Shown: positions 52,741-63,835 of the stretch, piece after piece | Numbering within the stretch: the stretch's first letter is position 1 | How the letters are laid out: each line of letters opens with the position of its first letter | From: Prionace glauca | Taxonomy: Eukaryota; Chordata; Chondrichthyes; Carcharhiniformes; Carcharhinidae | NCBI GenBank assembly: GCA_037974335.1 | Contig: CM075761.1 | Location: 13,009,543-13,073,542 of the forward strand | Length of the DNA: 64,000 bases | Direction: 5' to 3' | Translations under genes and position numbers: made by a program | The notes under the pieces: generated by a model | Databases searched by the model: none | The model's input: the letters and a program-made list of their open reading frames with translations, nothing else | Told to the model about the DNA's origin: nothing

Positions 52741-53284
52741 TTATGTGAGGAAAACAAAGCAAACTCGCATGAACAGGGTAATTCCCGTCATCTGAACATG
52801 GAGTCAGTTTTTGCTGTCTGAACACTTACTCTAGCCGACATTTCTTACCCTTTTTCACTCACCATAAACCTGCAACAGCAAGAAAATGAGTCTTGCACAT
52901 AATCATTCTTTGGATATCTTTACGCGCTATTTCGACGTGTTTTGTGACCAGTTTGTTTCTGTCGGGTTAATGGCCGCAGGTTGACCTGAGCTCAAACCCA
53001 GAGAGTTTTGCCCCTTTCAGATGCAGTGGAAATTATGACGGGCTGGTGCAATGGAAAGTATGACACAGGTTTGGTGCGGTGTGCTGGTGAATTCCACATT
53101 CACGTGACACAGTGTGGTCATCGACTGTGCGTCACAGCGATGAACAGGCAGCATGTCTTCAGGGAGTGTTACAGTACAGAAATTGTGTGGTGAAATCTTT
53201 TCTACTTCAGCTACATTTCAATTCATTCGCGGGATGTGAACTTCCTTGGCAAGCGCAGAGTGCGTTGTTCTTTCGAAAATGATG
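52741..53284. other. no gene recognised
   Basis: About 540 bp; one 61-codon open frame (53008-53193) without a recognised domain. Confidence 0.4.
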
Positions 53285-55640
53285 ATGTTCAAAGATGTGC
53301 AGGTTAGGGTGGATTGGCCATGCCAAATTGGCCCTTAGTGTCCAAATATGTGCAAGTTAGGTGGATTGGCCATGCTAAATTGTCCCTTAGTGTCCAAAGA
53401 TGTGCAGGTTAGGTGGATTGGCCATGCTAAATTGTCCCTTAGTGTCTAAAGATGTGCAGAGAAGGTGGGTTGGCCATGCTAAATTGTCCCTTAGTGTCCA
53501 AAGATGTTCAGGTTAGGTGGATTGGCCATGCTAAATTGTCCCTTAGTGTCCAAAGATGTGTAGGTTAGGGTGGATTGGCCGTGCTAAATTGTCCCTTAGT
53601 GTCCAAAGATGTGTAGGTTAGGGTGGATTGGCCATGCTAAATTGTCCCTTAGTGTCCAAAGATGTGCAGGTTAGGGTGGATTGGCCATGCTAAATTGTCC
53701 CTTAGTGTCCAAAGATGTGTAGGTTAGGGTGGATTGACCATGTTAAATTGTCCCTTAGAGTCTAAAGATGTGCAGGTGAGGTGGGTTAGAACATAGAACA
53801 CTACAGCACAAACAGGCCCTTCGGCCCACGAGTTGCGCCGATCACATCAACACCTACCAACCTACAGACCTATCTATAAACCTCAATCTCATTAAACCCC
53901 ATATACTCATCCAGAAGTCTTTTAAAACACCCCAGCGAGTTCGTCTCCCCCACCACTGACGGCAGCCGATTCCATTCACTCACCACCCTCTGAGTGAAAA
54001 ACTTACCCCTAACATCACTTCTGAACTTCCCTCCTTGCACCTTAAATCTGTGTCATCTCGTAGCAACCATTTCAACCCGGGGAAATAGCCTCTGAGAGTC
54101 CACCCTATCCATTCCTCTCAACATTATGTAAACTTCTATCAGGTCGCCTCTCAACCTTCGTCTCTCCAGGGAAAAGAGACCCAGCTCCCTCAACCTATCT
54201 TCATAAGGCATGCCTCCCAGTCCAGGCAACATCCTTGTAAATCTCCTCTGTATCCTCTCAATAGCTTCTACATCTTTCCTATAGTGAGGCGTCCAGAACT
54301 GCGAACAATACTCTAAATGAGGCCTGACAAGGGTCCTGTAAAGTTGCAGCATTACCTCCCGACTCCTAAACTCAATCCCTCGATTAATGAAGGCCAGTAC
54401 ACCATACGCCTTATTGACCACTTCCTCCACCTGCGAGGCCGATTTAAGAGTCCTGTGGACCCGGATCCCTAGATCCTTCTGCTCTTCAACACTACTCAGA
54501 CTTCTGCCCTTGATAGTGTACTCGTTTGTCCCGTTGGTCCTGCCAAAATGGACGACTACAAATTTATCCGCGTTGAAGTCCATCTGCCACTTCTCTGCCC
54601 AGTCCTGCATCCTATCTGTGTCCTGCTGCAACTTTTGCCATCCTTCCAGACCATCCACAATACCACCAACCTTAGTGTCATCAGCGAACTTACTTACCCA
54701 TCCCTCCACTTCCTCATCCAGGTCATTTATGAAAATGACAAACAACAAGGGTCCCAGAACAGATCCCTGGGGCACCCCACTGGTGACTGACCTCCATTCA
54801 GAAAAAGCCCCATCCACAACCACTTCTGCAGGCAAGCCAATTCTGGATCCACAAGGCCAAAGGCCCTTGGATCCCATGCCCTCTCACCTTCTCAAGAAGT
54901 CTTGCATGGGGGACCTTATCAAACGCCTTGCTGAAGTCCATGTACAATACGTCCACGGCACTTCCTTCGTCAATGTGTTTAGTCACATTATCGAAGAAAT
55001 CAACTAGGCTCGTAAGGCACGACCTGCCCTTGACAAATCCATGCTGACTATTCCTGATCATGTCAAATCTCTCCAAATGTTCGTAAATGGCCATGCTAAA
55101 TTGCCCCTTAGTGTCCAAAGAGGTGCAGGTCATGTGGATTGGCCATGCTAAATTGCCCCTTAGTCTCCAAAGATGTACAGGTTAGTTGGATTGCCAATTC
55201 GTGTCAAAAGATGTACAGGTTAGATGGATTGGCCGTGCTAAATTGCCCTTAGTGTCCAAAGATGTACAAGTTAGATGGATTGGCCATGCTAAATTAGCCA
55301 TTAGTGTCCAAAGATGCACAGGTTAGGTGAATTGGCCGTGCTAAGTTGCCCTTAGCATTCCAAAGAAGTGCAGGTTAGGTGGATTGGCCATGCTAAATTG
55401 TCCCTTAGTGTCCAAAGATGTACAGGTTAAATGGATTGGCCGTGCTAAATTGCCCCTTAGTGCCCAAGGATGTACAGATTAGGTAGACTGGCCATGCTAA
55501 ATTGCCTCTTAGTGTCGGAGGAACTAGCTAGGGTAAATTTTTGGGGTTATGGGAACAGGGCCTGGATGGAATTGTGATGGATGCTGACTCGATGGGCCGA
55601 ATGGCGTCCTTCTGCACTTTAGGATTTGATAATTCTGTGA
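53285..55640 (+). repeat. SINE-1 minisatellite array split by CR1-A
   Basis: About ten monomers at 53285-53785 are very alike (gtgtaggttagggtggattg, gccatgctaaattgtccctt). About eight more diverged ones lie at 55089-55510, followed by the SINE 3' end (gactcgatgggccgaatggc, 55585-55640). The uniform left half suggests recent expansion. Confidence 0.85.
53786..55088 (-). repeat. CR1-A, 1.3 kb, inserted in the minisatellite
   Basis: Tail with TTCTATG at 53786, ORF2 C-terminus, and an open 274-residue frame up to the RT region ([29 protein letters not shown]). A short deletion near 54820 shifts the frame into NSQHGFVKGRSCLTSLVDFF and the [20 protein letters not shown] part. Confidence 0.9.
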
Positions 55641-56990
55641 TCACCCGCCCTCTGCAAGCTGCCTCATAAAGAGAAGTGGAAATATTCTATGAATTATATG
55701 TGACTTGACTGAAATTGTGTTGGAAATCTCAGTGATTTGCCACTTGAGTGTAGAATGTACAGACTGCAGTTCCTGTGAGCTGCAGATGAGATGAGTGTGT
55801 CTGTGAATCAGAGGGGGTTTCTGCTAATTGTACTCAACCCTAGGAATGCTTGAAAATAGTAACCAATTTTCTTTTGAATAGTTTCCTGTAATATGACTTA
55901 ATTGTAAACCAGCAGGTTCTCTGTGCAGCTAAATCTATCTCGAATGCCCAACTGTCTGCGGTTTAACATTGTGTCTCAGCTTCTGATCTCTGGAGAGAGT
56001 TGGGTGGGTGTAGCACCTCAACTGTAAACAAACGAAAAACCACATTAAGCTGTAGTCTCCGACATCTTTCTGTCTCAACGTGATCAGAATCTCGACCAGC
56101 GATTGCTGCTTTGATGTGCGTTGCACACTCCCCGAAAGGGCTGTGAGCGAGGCGTCTTTCTTAAGGTCATACAATGCAAGTGTGGTCATAGGCAACGCCT
56201 CTCTGTGTTTCTCTATCTGCTGCCAAGCCCCGCTCTCTGCTGCAAAATCTCATGACTCTTTTCCTTCACTTGAAAGGTCTTAGCTTTTTTGCAGAGCACT
56301 TCAATCACTCTGGAAAGAGCATCCTCTGTGTTCACCTCAGAACCGTTTGTGGCACTAATTTGTTCTACCAGGGTCTTCACCTTAACATATATGTATCTAA
56401 CTCTGGTCTCCCAGCTCTGTTCCTCCTCATTCTTTTGAACGTTCCCTGGCGGAATAATTGCTACAGTGTGTTGTAGAGAAACTAGAACATTGAATTTGTT
56501 GTTTTAATATTCTCATTGGATCAACTGTCGAATTAGAGTCTCTCACAACAATGAAAGATTTGATCCACTGGCAGTTTCTAAGTATTTTCCTTCTGTTAGG
56601 GTGGTGCATGATAACGTTTTGCAATAAGCATCACGGATAACCGTATTCTAAACTGTATCCTAATTAGGGCTTTGTTACACTAAAGCAGCTGATCCTACTG
56701 GGAAGTCTAACTGGGACATCTGAAAGAAATGTTCCTCTCATATGCAAGAGTTTAAAATACTTTCTTGTTTCATAACAGAGTGAATAGCTCCTAATCAAAA
56801 TACGTTTTACACAATGTGTTTTGATCTTTATCATTTGAATTTCGGGCCTCGGTGTTTGATCCATAGTTTGAGCCCCGATTTTCCAGTAACAGCACTAAAT
56901 TAATTGATGCTGCTTCTGCCAATCACCGTTGACTTTTACTTCATTGACTAAATTCCTGAGCGGCACCGTGGCTCAGTGGACAGCACCGCT
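55641..56990. other. mostly single-copy sequence, no confirmed gene
   Basis: The longest stretch with few repeats outside the receptor units. The only notable coding potential is on the minus strand at 56213-56505. Confidence 0.45.
56213..56505 (-). other. unidentified open reading frame, possible terminal exon
   Basis: A minus-strand frame open for about 97 codons ends in TAG at 56213. It reads, in part, IIPPGNVQKNEEEQSWETRV, then VKTLVEQISATNGSEVNTED, then ALSRVIEVLCKKAKTFQVKE, rich in charged helix-forming residues and lacking low complexity. A possible acceptor (ctgtag) precedes at 56461. Another minus-strand frame continues at 55935-56280 (EKHREALPMTTLALYDLKKD). I do not recognise the family. 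It could be a decayed exon or chance. Confidence 0.25.
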
Positions 56991-57345
56991 GTCTCACAGC
57001 ACTAGGGACCGGGTTGTGAGTGACTGAATATCGACAGGCCACTTGGGTAGAGCCCAAAGACTCATTATCCTCTCAGGGCAGAAAATTCTCCTCTCATTCT
57101 GAAATGGCAATTTCTTTACCCTGAGGTGATGTCGCTGTGTGACATATTTTCCAGCCAATGGAATCAAATCCTTTCGTATCTGGCATGTTACCATCCTTCA
57201 AAATATTGTGTTTCAATGAGTTGAAGTCTCATTTTTCGATAGAGTTCCACAGACAATTTCACACAATTTCCCCAGCCTCTCGCCACAGGAGATCCCTATC
57301 GTTCAAGGGATCAGTGATAGGATATTGGGAGTTGGGGAACCAAAT
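56960..57345. repeat. SINE-1-like head and LINE 3' remnant
   Basis: 56963-57010 has gcggcaccgtggctcagtgg, a SINE-type head. 57020-57345 is a minus-strand LINE ORF2 end in decay (aatttctttaccctgaggtg, catattttccagcc). Confidence 0.5.
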
Positions 57346-57496
57346 GTCGTGTGTCCAAGTACACAGATTAATCAGGAATGGTTAATCAGGAATGTCAACT
57401 GACCATCATACAGTCGACAGCAATTGCCACGACTGAGCCTGTGTTGAGATGGTCTTGGATGGTAGAGAACAAGTAACCAGGCAACTGCTATTTAAA

Positions 57497-57950
57497 TAGA
57501 ACATAGAACATTACAGCGCAGAACAGGCCCTTCGGCCCACGATGTTGCGCCGACCAGTTACAAAAACAATGACCCACTAGCCTATACCAATCCCTTTTCG
57601 TCCATAAACCTATCTACAGATCTCTTAAACGCCCCAAACTAGGAGCATTTACAACTGCAGCAGGCAGGGCATTCCAATCCCTCACCACCCTCTGGGTAAA
57701 GAACCTACCGTTGACATCCGTCCTGCAGCTATCCCCCCTTAATTTAAAGCCATGCCCCCTCGTGCTAGCTTTCTCCATCCGAGGAAAAAGGCTATCACTG
57801 TCCACCCTATCTAAACCTCTAATCATCTTATATGTTTCAATAAGATCCTCTCTTAGCCGCCTTCTTTCCAACGAAAACAACCCCAAATTCCTCAGTCTCT
57901 CCTCATAGGACCTTCCCACCATACCAGGCAATAGGTTTGTTTGTCAGTGT
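57497..57950 (-). repeat. CR1-B 3' fragment
   Basis: TTCTATG tail, then minus-strand ORF2 (GRSYEERLRNLGLFSLERRR, VNGRFFTQRVVRDWNALPAA). One base is missing near 57630 (cgccccaaac against cgcccccaaac in relatives), which changes the last residues. Confidence 0.85.
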
Positions 57951-58315
57951 AAAGGAAGTTTTTCACACAGTTAAGGGTGTGATGGCTTTCTAGAAGCGCA
58001 GTGATAAATAAACATTCTTACTCTCCCAATATTAAGATAGCCTATATTAAGATAAAGGGCGTAGATTAGCTTAAATAGAACAAATCACGTTGCTTTTATT
58101 TAGGTTTGGGTTAGAGGCTTGTCTGTTTCTTTGTGTTGTTACCATTTGTCATTTCTATAAAAAAAGAACGAATACATATTTGTAGAAAAGGGCAAAATAT
58201 CGAGAGTTGCATGGCATTGGTTTCAGAGGGTTTGGCAAAAAAAGCAACAGGAATTAATAAAAATGGCGATTGAGATGTCTGGGACAGGATCTGTAAATTA
58301 GAACGCTGTGAGTTT
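57951..58315. other. no recognisable feature
   Basis: AT-rich, about 360 bp. Confidence 0.4.
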
Positions 58316-59110
58316 AAATGTCAATGTCCAACAATGTGCTGGTTAGGTGGATTGACCATGCTCAATTGCCCCTTAGAACAAAGAACACTACAGCGCAGGA
58401 ACAGGCCCTTCGGCCCTCCAAGCCTGCGCTAGTCATGTGGCCAGTTATACCATTCGTTTGTATCCCTCTATTCCCAGTCTGTTCATGTGGCTATCTAGAT
58501 AAGTCTTAAACGATCCCAGCCTGTCCGCCTCAACCACCTTGCTTGGCATTGCATTCTAGGCCCCCACCACCCTTTGTGTAAAATACGTCCCCCTGACATC
58601 TGTGTTGAACCTTGCCCCCCTCACCTTGAACTTGTGACCCCTTGTGCTCGTCACCTCCGTCCTGAGGAAAAGCTTCCCACTGTTCACCCTATCTGTGTCC
58701 TTCATAATTTTATACATCTCTCTTAGGGCTAGGTCCAAAGATGTCCAGGTATTCTGGATTGGTCGTGCAAAATTGCTCCTTCGTGGCCAAATATGTGCTA
58801 GTTTTCTGGTTGGCCATGCTACGTTGTCCCTTAGTGTCCAAAAGTGTGCGGGTTACTTGGATTGGCCGTGCTAAGTTGTCCGTAACTATCCAAAGATGTG
58901 CAGCACGCCGGATTGTGCATGCTAAATTGTGCCTTCGTGGATAAAGATATGCACGATAGGTGGATTGGCCATGCTAAATTGCCGCTTAGTGTCAGGGGAA
59001 TTAGAAGGCGAATTATGTGGGGTCAGGGCGATAGCGCCTGGGTATCTTTGCTGGCGGTGCAGGCTCTATGGGCTGAAAGGCCCTCCTTCTGCACTATAGG
59101 AGTTTTATGG
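58316..59110 (+). repeat. SINE-1 minisatellite split by a LINE end
   Basis: Monomers at 58316-58375 and 58735-58990 (gtgcaaaattgctccttcgt, gccatgctaaattgccgctt), then the SINE 3' end (gcaggctctatgggctgaaa, ctgcactataggagttttat). A minus-strand LINE end (58377-58733; GKLFLRTEVTSTRGHKFKVR, RGTYFTQRVVGA) lies between. The monomers are strongly diverged. Confidence 0.75.
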
Positions 59111-59465
59111 TTCTATAAGTTAACTTATCAGGGCTTTATTAATTGTCAGTTTTCAGCCTCCCGGTTTGTGTGAACCTGACTGAATCTCCTACATTTCAAA
59201 AGTAAGTGCAGTTGAAAAGACACATCACCGGCTACCAAGAACCTGGGGACATCCTATGTTCAGGCCAGCCTCGACATTACGCTGGGCAACTGTAGTCTCT
59301 CTGAAATAATGTGGGCCATGCCTTGTTGCAATCCATGTAAAGCATAAAGACAGCACTAAATGCTCACATATCAGAGTATAAAAGGGTGGCTTCGATGTCA
59401 TACTTTTCTTACACAGCTACATAAAAAGCACAGAACAGATTGATACCATTCAGCTGTTGTTAATG
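59111..59465. other. no recognisable feature
   Basis: About 350 bp without repeat or open frame of note. Confidence 0.4.
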
Positions 59466-59745
59466 TTCCAGTATGCCCCTCGTTGGACAACAAAGCGGAT
59501 CGACTTATAACCTGTGAATGGAAAGAGAAAAAACATTATTATCATACCATATCCATTTACCTTACCAGGGACGCCCATATGCTAATGAACCTTATTTAAA
59601 AACAATCTCCTATACCCACCCATCTCCAATCCAATCATGTGCCTGTCTGAGTTACTCTTAAAAAACTCTAGCGTGCCTGCCACCTTATTTGGCAGAGCAT
59701 TCCATGCCCCCATTACCGTCTGTGTGAAAAACCTCCCTCCAACTG
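59466..59745 (-). repeat. CR1-D: UTR start and ORF2 end
   Basis: The atgcccctcgttggacaaca part is joined to aatgaaccttatttaaaaac and ORF2 end (VGGRFFTQTVMGAWNALPNK). Cut at 59742 by CR1-B. Confidence 0.8.
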
Positions 59746-60282
59746 TACACATCTCTGGTGCGGCCGCATCTGGTCCCCACATTACAGGAAGGATGTAGAG
59801 GCTTTGGAGAGGGTGCAGAGGAGGTTTACCAGGATGTTGCCTGGTATGGAGGGGAGAAACTATGAGGAGAGATTGAGAGATTTGGGGTTGTTTTCGCTGG
59901 AAAGAAGGCGGCTAAGAGGGGATCTCATTGAAACATATAAGATGATTAGAGGTTTAGACAGGGTAGAAATTGATAGCCTTTTTCCTAGGATGGAGAAAGC
60001 TAGCACGAGGGGGCACGATTTTAAATTAAGGGGGGGTAGTTATAGGACAGATGTCAGGGGTAGGTTCTTTACCCAGAGGGTGGTGAGGGACTGGAATGCC
60101 CTGCCAGCTGCAGTTGTAAATGCACCTAGTTTGGGGGCATTTAAAAGATCTGTGGATAGGTTTATGGATGAAAAGGGATTGGTTTAGGCTAGTGGGTCAT
60201 TGTTTTGTAACTGGTCGGCGCAACATCGTGGGCCGAAGGGCCTGTTCTGCGCTGTAATGTTCTATGTTCTATGTTCTATGTT
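59742..60282 (+). repeat. CR1-B 3' fragment
   Basis: An open 127-residue frame (ERVQRRFTRMLPGMEGRNYE to FMDEKGLV) and a full tail with three TTCTATG units. Together with the next entry it sits inside one CR1-D. Confidence 0.9.
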
Positions 60283-60284
60283 AA

Positions 60285-60770
60285 TATCTGTGTTATACCT
60301 CTCCCCCCTCACCTTAAGCCCATGGCCCTTCGTACTGTGTGTCTCTACCATAGGAAGTAGCTTACCTCTGTTTACTCTATCTATACCCTTCATAATCTTA
60401 CATGTCTCAATTAGGTCCCCCCTCAGTCGCCGTCTTTCAAGGGAAAAAAGCCCTAATTTGTTCAATCTTTCTTCATACCCCAATCCTTCCATACCAGGCA
60501 ACATCTTGGTAAACCTCCTCTGCACTCTCTCCAGAGTCTCCACGTCGTTCCGGTAGTAAGGCGACCAGAACTGGAGGCAGTACTCCAAATGCGGCCTAAC
60601 CAACGTTCTATACAACTGCAACATTAGACTCCAGCTCTTACATTCTATGCCCCTTCCTATAAAGGCTAACATACCATAGGCTTTCTTCACAACCTTCTCC
60701 ACTTGTACTGCCACCTTCAAAGACTTGTGCACTTGCATCCCCAGGTGCAAGTTTCGGTGGATCCGCCCTC
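60285..60770 (-). repeat. CR1-D ORF2 part, right half of the split copy
   Basis: An open 162-residue minus-strand frame (LGMQVHKSLKVAVQVEKVVK to GHGLKVRGERYNTDIN). It resumes where 59466-59745 stopped (R-Y-N-T-D / V-G-G-R-F-F), so CR1-B inserted into this CR1-D. Confidence 0.8.
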
Positions 60771-60774
60771 AATT

Positions 60775-61101
60775 TTCAATTGTATTTTTTCAGAGAAAAA
60801 GAGCTCCAACATCATCAAGACTCACTGACAGTTGCTCGCTCTCATTCCTGGTATCATTCGTTATGAAATGTTAACTGCACCTTTTCCACTACCTGGGAAT
60901 CCTTACCAGATTCGGAAGAACCGTGCTCTGTACTCCATGTCTGGTGTAGCTGATGTGACTAAGATATTTGAGGCAATTTGGAGAACGTGCCGAATGCTCG
61001 CCAGTACCTGGAGCTTTAGTGAACAGGAAACCCGCAGAGAGCTCTCTACCTCGGTTCTATTTTCAAACCCCTGTCGTGTTTTCATTCACGTACACAGTGC
61101 G
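60775..61101 (+). other. unit 3 upstream flank
   Basis: Contiguous here and therefore the best guide to the ancestral flank: cagagaaaaagagctccaac, tgttaactgcaccttttcca, gattcggaagaaccgtgctc, tgaacaggaaacccgcagag. See units 1 and 2. Confidence 0.6.
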
Positions 61102-61111
61102 TATATTTCAC
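61102..61111 (+). promoter_or_regulatory. unit 3 TATA-like element
   Basis: TATATTTCAC followed by ACCTCCCCC, 96 bp before the leader ATG at 61198. Confidence 0.45.
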
Positions 61112-61197
61112 ACCTCCCCCACACAAAGAGAACAAGAGCGAGTTCTCAGCGAAATTTGGATTGGGGGCTCAGAGTCTCACGGTCTCACTCAAGGACA

Positions 61198-61240
61198 ATG
61201 ATTTTCCTGAGTATGTGTGCATTGCTCCATCTCTTCCAGG
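61198..61240 (+). CDS. unit 3 exon 1: leader
   Basis: Encodes MIFLSMCALLHLFQ; donor CAGG|gtgaga, phase 1. Preceded by the shared ctcaaggacaatg context. Confidence 0.8.
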
Positions 61241-62847
61241 GTGAGATATCCTCATTGTATTCAGATAGAGTGTAGAAGGATTTGGATAGAGCGAAGAGGC
61301 AGAAACTGTTTCTATTGGCAGGAGTCTCTGGAACCAAAGGAACATTCAAACTTTCAAACGGGGGAGTGGAATTTTCAAAACGGAGGGATTGGATACAAAT
61401 TTGAAGGGGGAAATTCAATAATATGAGCGAAATCTTTCACAGATTCAACTCAAATTGGAAGGGCCGAACGGTCCCCACCCCGGGCATCAGCAGTGCTATA
61501 AGGTGTGTTTAGCGTGCAAGTTTAACTTAACAATGAATAAAATGTTGCTGAAAAAAATGCAACTTCGATTCATAACAATGATTAGAATGGAATGAATCTG
61601 ATCCGCCATTTCTCCTGGGATATGACGTGTTAATGGGCTCCCTTAACAATACTGGTCACTTTGGAGAGAAAGCTTTTCGAGTAGAACTTCAGAATCAGTT
61701 ATAAATTTCTGAATAGACTTTAGCGCCCAACATCAACGGAGGAGAAGAAGAAACGAAGCGAAATTAGAAAGTGCTGGAACATCTCAGCGGCACAGTGGGT
61801 GGACACTGTCACATCACAGCGCCAGCCTTGGGTTCCCGGCTTGGGTTTGCAGAGTTCGCACCTTCTCCCCGCGTCTGCGTGGGTTTCCTCCGGGTGCTCC
61901 TCTTTCCTCCCAAAGTCCAAAGAGGCGCGGGTTCGTTTGAAAAGCTAGGCTAAATTGCCCCTTCGCAACAGGGGATTAGTAGTGTAAATATTTGGGTTTG
62001 AGGGAATGGGGGGATTGGGATAGGTGCAGACTCGATGGACTGAATGGCCTCTCTCTGCACTGTGGGGATTCAGGGAACGCTCCATAACCTGAGGTGACTG
62101 TTGTTCTCTCTCTTTCTCTTTCCCAGTCACAGTGTCTCAGATCACCGTGTCCCAGTCTCCGCCGGTTCAGACGCTTCCTGCGGGGAGTCCTGTTAATCTC
62201 CACTGCCGCATCCAAGGTCTAGCTGCTGTCTCCGTCTACTGGTACAGACAGAGGGGCAGAAACGATATGGTTTCGGTTTACAGATCATACCAGAACAGCG
62301 GACCTGTGGGGAGATTTTCCAGCCAGATTTCTGAAAATGGGCGTCTTTATTCACTAATCATTGCGGATTCCCGAGTCAATGATTCTGGGATGTATTACTG
62401 TGCAAACCAGCACTACAAGAACATGGTCCAAATGTTCGGAAATGGCACCAAGTTGGTGATTACAGGTAAATTCCATTATTATTCTATTGCAGTGGGTAAA
62501 GTGTCCTCTTCCGCCAATTATTGTGTTCTGTTTTATTTTAGCGGGTTCTCCCTCCATATTCCTCCTCACCCCGCCGCTGGATGAGATTCCCGCCATGGGA
62601 AGGGTCCCGTTGTTGTGTTTGGTCAGAGGCGCGTCTCCCGATTCCTTTCCCGTCCGCTGGAATGTTTCGGGGCGGGATACCGAGGGACAGACCGATTCGG
62701 GGACACTGGAGCCGGACGGGACCTACACCGTCAGGAGTTACATCAGCCTCCCGGCGGAAACTTGGAGAAGCGGCGCTCGCTGCACTTGCGCCGTTCAGGT
62801 CAACTCCAGTGAAAGTATTCTCAGTGACAGTGTCTCATCTCAGAGAG
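61198..62847 (+). CDS. germline-joined V-J/C1 receptor, unit 3 (first three exons)
   Basis: Exons 61198-61240, 62127-62465 and 62542-62847 have the same lengths (43, 339, 306 bp) and phase as unit 2 and are fully open. The gene is cut off by the window edge; the end of the window (63831-64000) matches unit 2 up to 32735, so the membrane exons are expected about 3 kb beyond. Against unit 2, the V domain is about 73% and the C1 domain about 92% identical by eye. Confidence 0.8.
61784..62072 (+). repeat. SINE-1 in the leader intron, shared with unit 2
   Basis: Same site and orientation as 29560-29868 (cacatcacagcgccagcctt, cccggcttgggtttgcagag). Used here as a marker that predates the duplication. 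Confidence 0.8.
62127..62465 (+). CDS. unit 3 exon 2: V domain with fused J-like strand
   Basis: Same landmarks as unit 2: Cys 27, W39-Y-R-Q, R63, D86, Cys 92, J-like FGNGTKLVIT. CDR3-like loop ANQHYKNMVQM. Position 75 is Tyr, not Cys. Sequons N85-D-S and N106-G-T; the N24 site is lost (N-L-H). Confidence 0.85.
62542..62847 (+). CDS. unit 3 exon 3: C1-set domain
   Basis: Separated from the V exon by only 76 bp. Cys 26, Trp 40, Cys 81 and Cys 83 as in unit 2; position 36 is Phe, not Cys. Sequons N41-V-S and N88-S-S. Confidence 0.85.
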
Positions 62848-63052
62848 GTAACTATTCACAATGCCCATTTATCAATTAATTTAACATTAACGGGTCACTT
62901 TACTCAGAACAGTCCAACTTTGCCTGTTAAGAGTGTCTCTGCGATTGTCCCCATGGAGGCTCAATTCATCTCTGCCCCATCACAGCCCTCCCAAACGATC
63001 AGAGATTTGTTCTCTGACATTTAAACTCTTTTTCGCGACTGTAGAAAACCGT

Positions 63053-63835
63053 GAACATAAGAACATCAGAAATAGGAGCAGGAGTAGGTCATCTGGCCCT
63101 TCGAGCCTGCCCCACCATTCATTAAGATCCTGGCTGATCTAAAGTTGTTCAGTTCCACTTTCCCACTTTCTCCCCATAACCCTTAATTCCCCTGTCTATC
63201 AGAAACCTATCTACCCGTGACTTAAATATGTTCAGCGAGGCAGCCTCCACCACGTCAATGGGCAGAGAATTCCCGAGATTCACCACCCTTTGAGTGAGAA
63301 AGTTCCTCCTCAAATCAGTTCTGAACTGCCCCCCACCCGCTTATTTTGAGGCTGTGCCCTCCAGTCCTGCTATCCTTTCTAAGCGGGAATAATCTCTCTA
63401 CCTCTACCTGAACTATCCCCTTTCATTATCTTATACATCTCTATAAAATCCCTCCTCAGTCTTCGAAACTGTAACGAGTACAGACCCAATCTATTCAATC
63501 TATCTTCATAAATTAACCCCCTAATCTCCGGTATCAGCCTGGTGAACATTCTCTGTAGTCCCTCCAGGGCCAATGCACCCTTTCGCAAACACGGAGACCA
63601 AATCTGCACACGGTACTCCAGCTGCGGCCTCACCAGTACCCTGTACAGTTGGAGCAAGACCTCCCTACTTTTATATTCAATCCCCCTCGCTATAAAGGTC
63701 AGGATCCCATTCGCCTTCCTGACCACCTGCTGCACCTGCAGAGTGGGTTTTTGCAATTCATGGCCAAGGACCCCCAGGTCCCTCTGCACCGTCGCCTGCT
63801 GCAGTTTTTCTCCTTTTAAATAGTAATCACTGAAG
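63053..63835 (-). repeat. CR1-C after the C1 exon, shared with unit 2
   Basis: Same insertion as 31735-32510; both run from the TTCTTATG-type tail to the HELQKPTLQVQQ / VQRDLGVL segment and end at the same outer sequence (aatcactgargcacatttgt). Confidence 0.85.
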
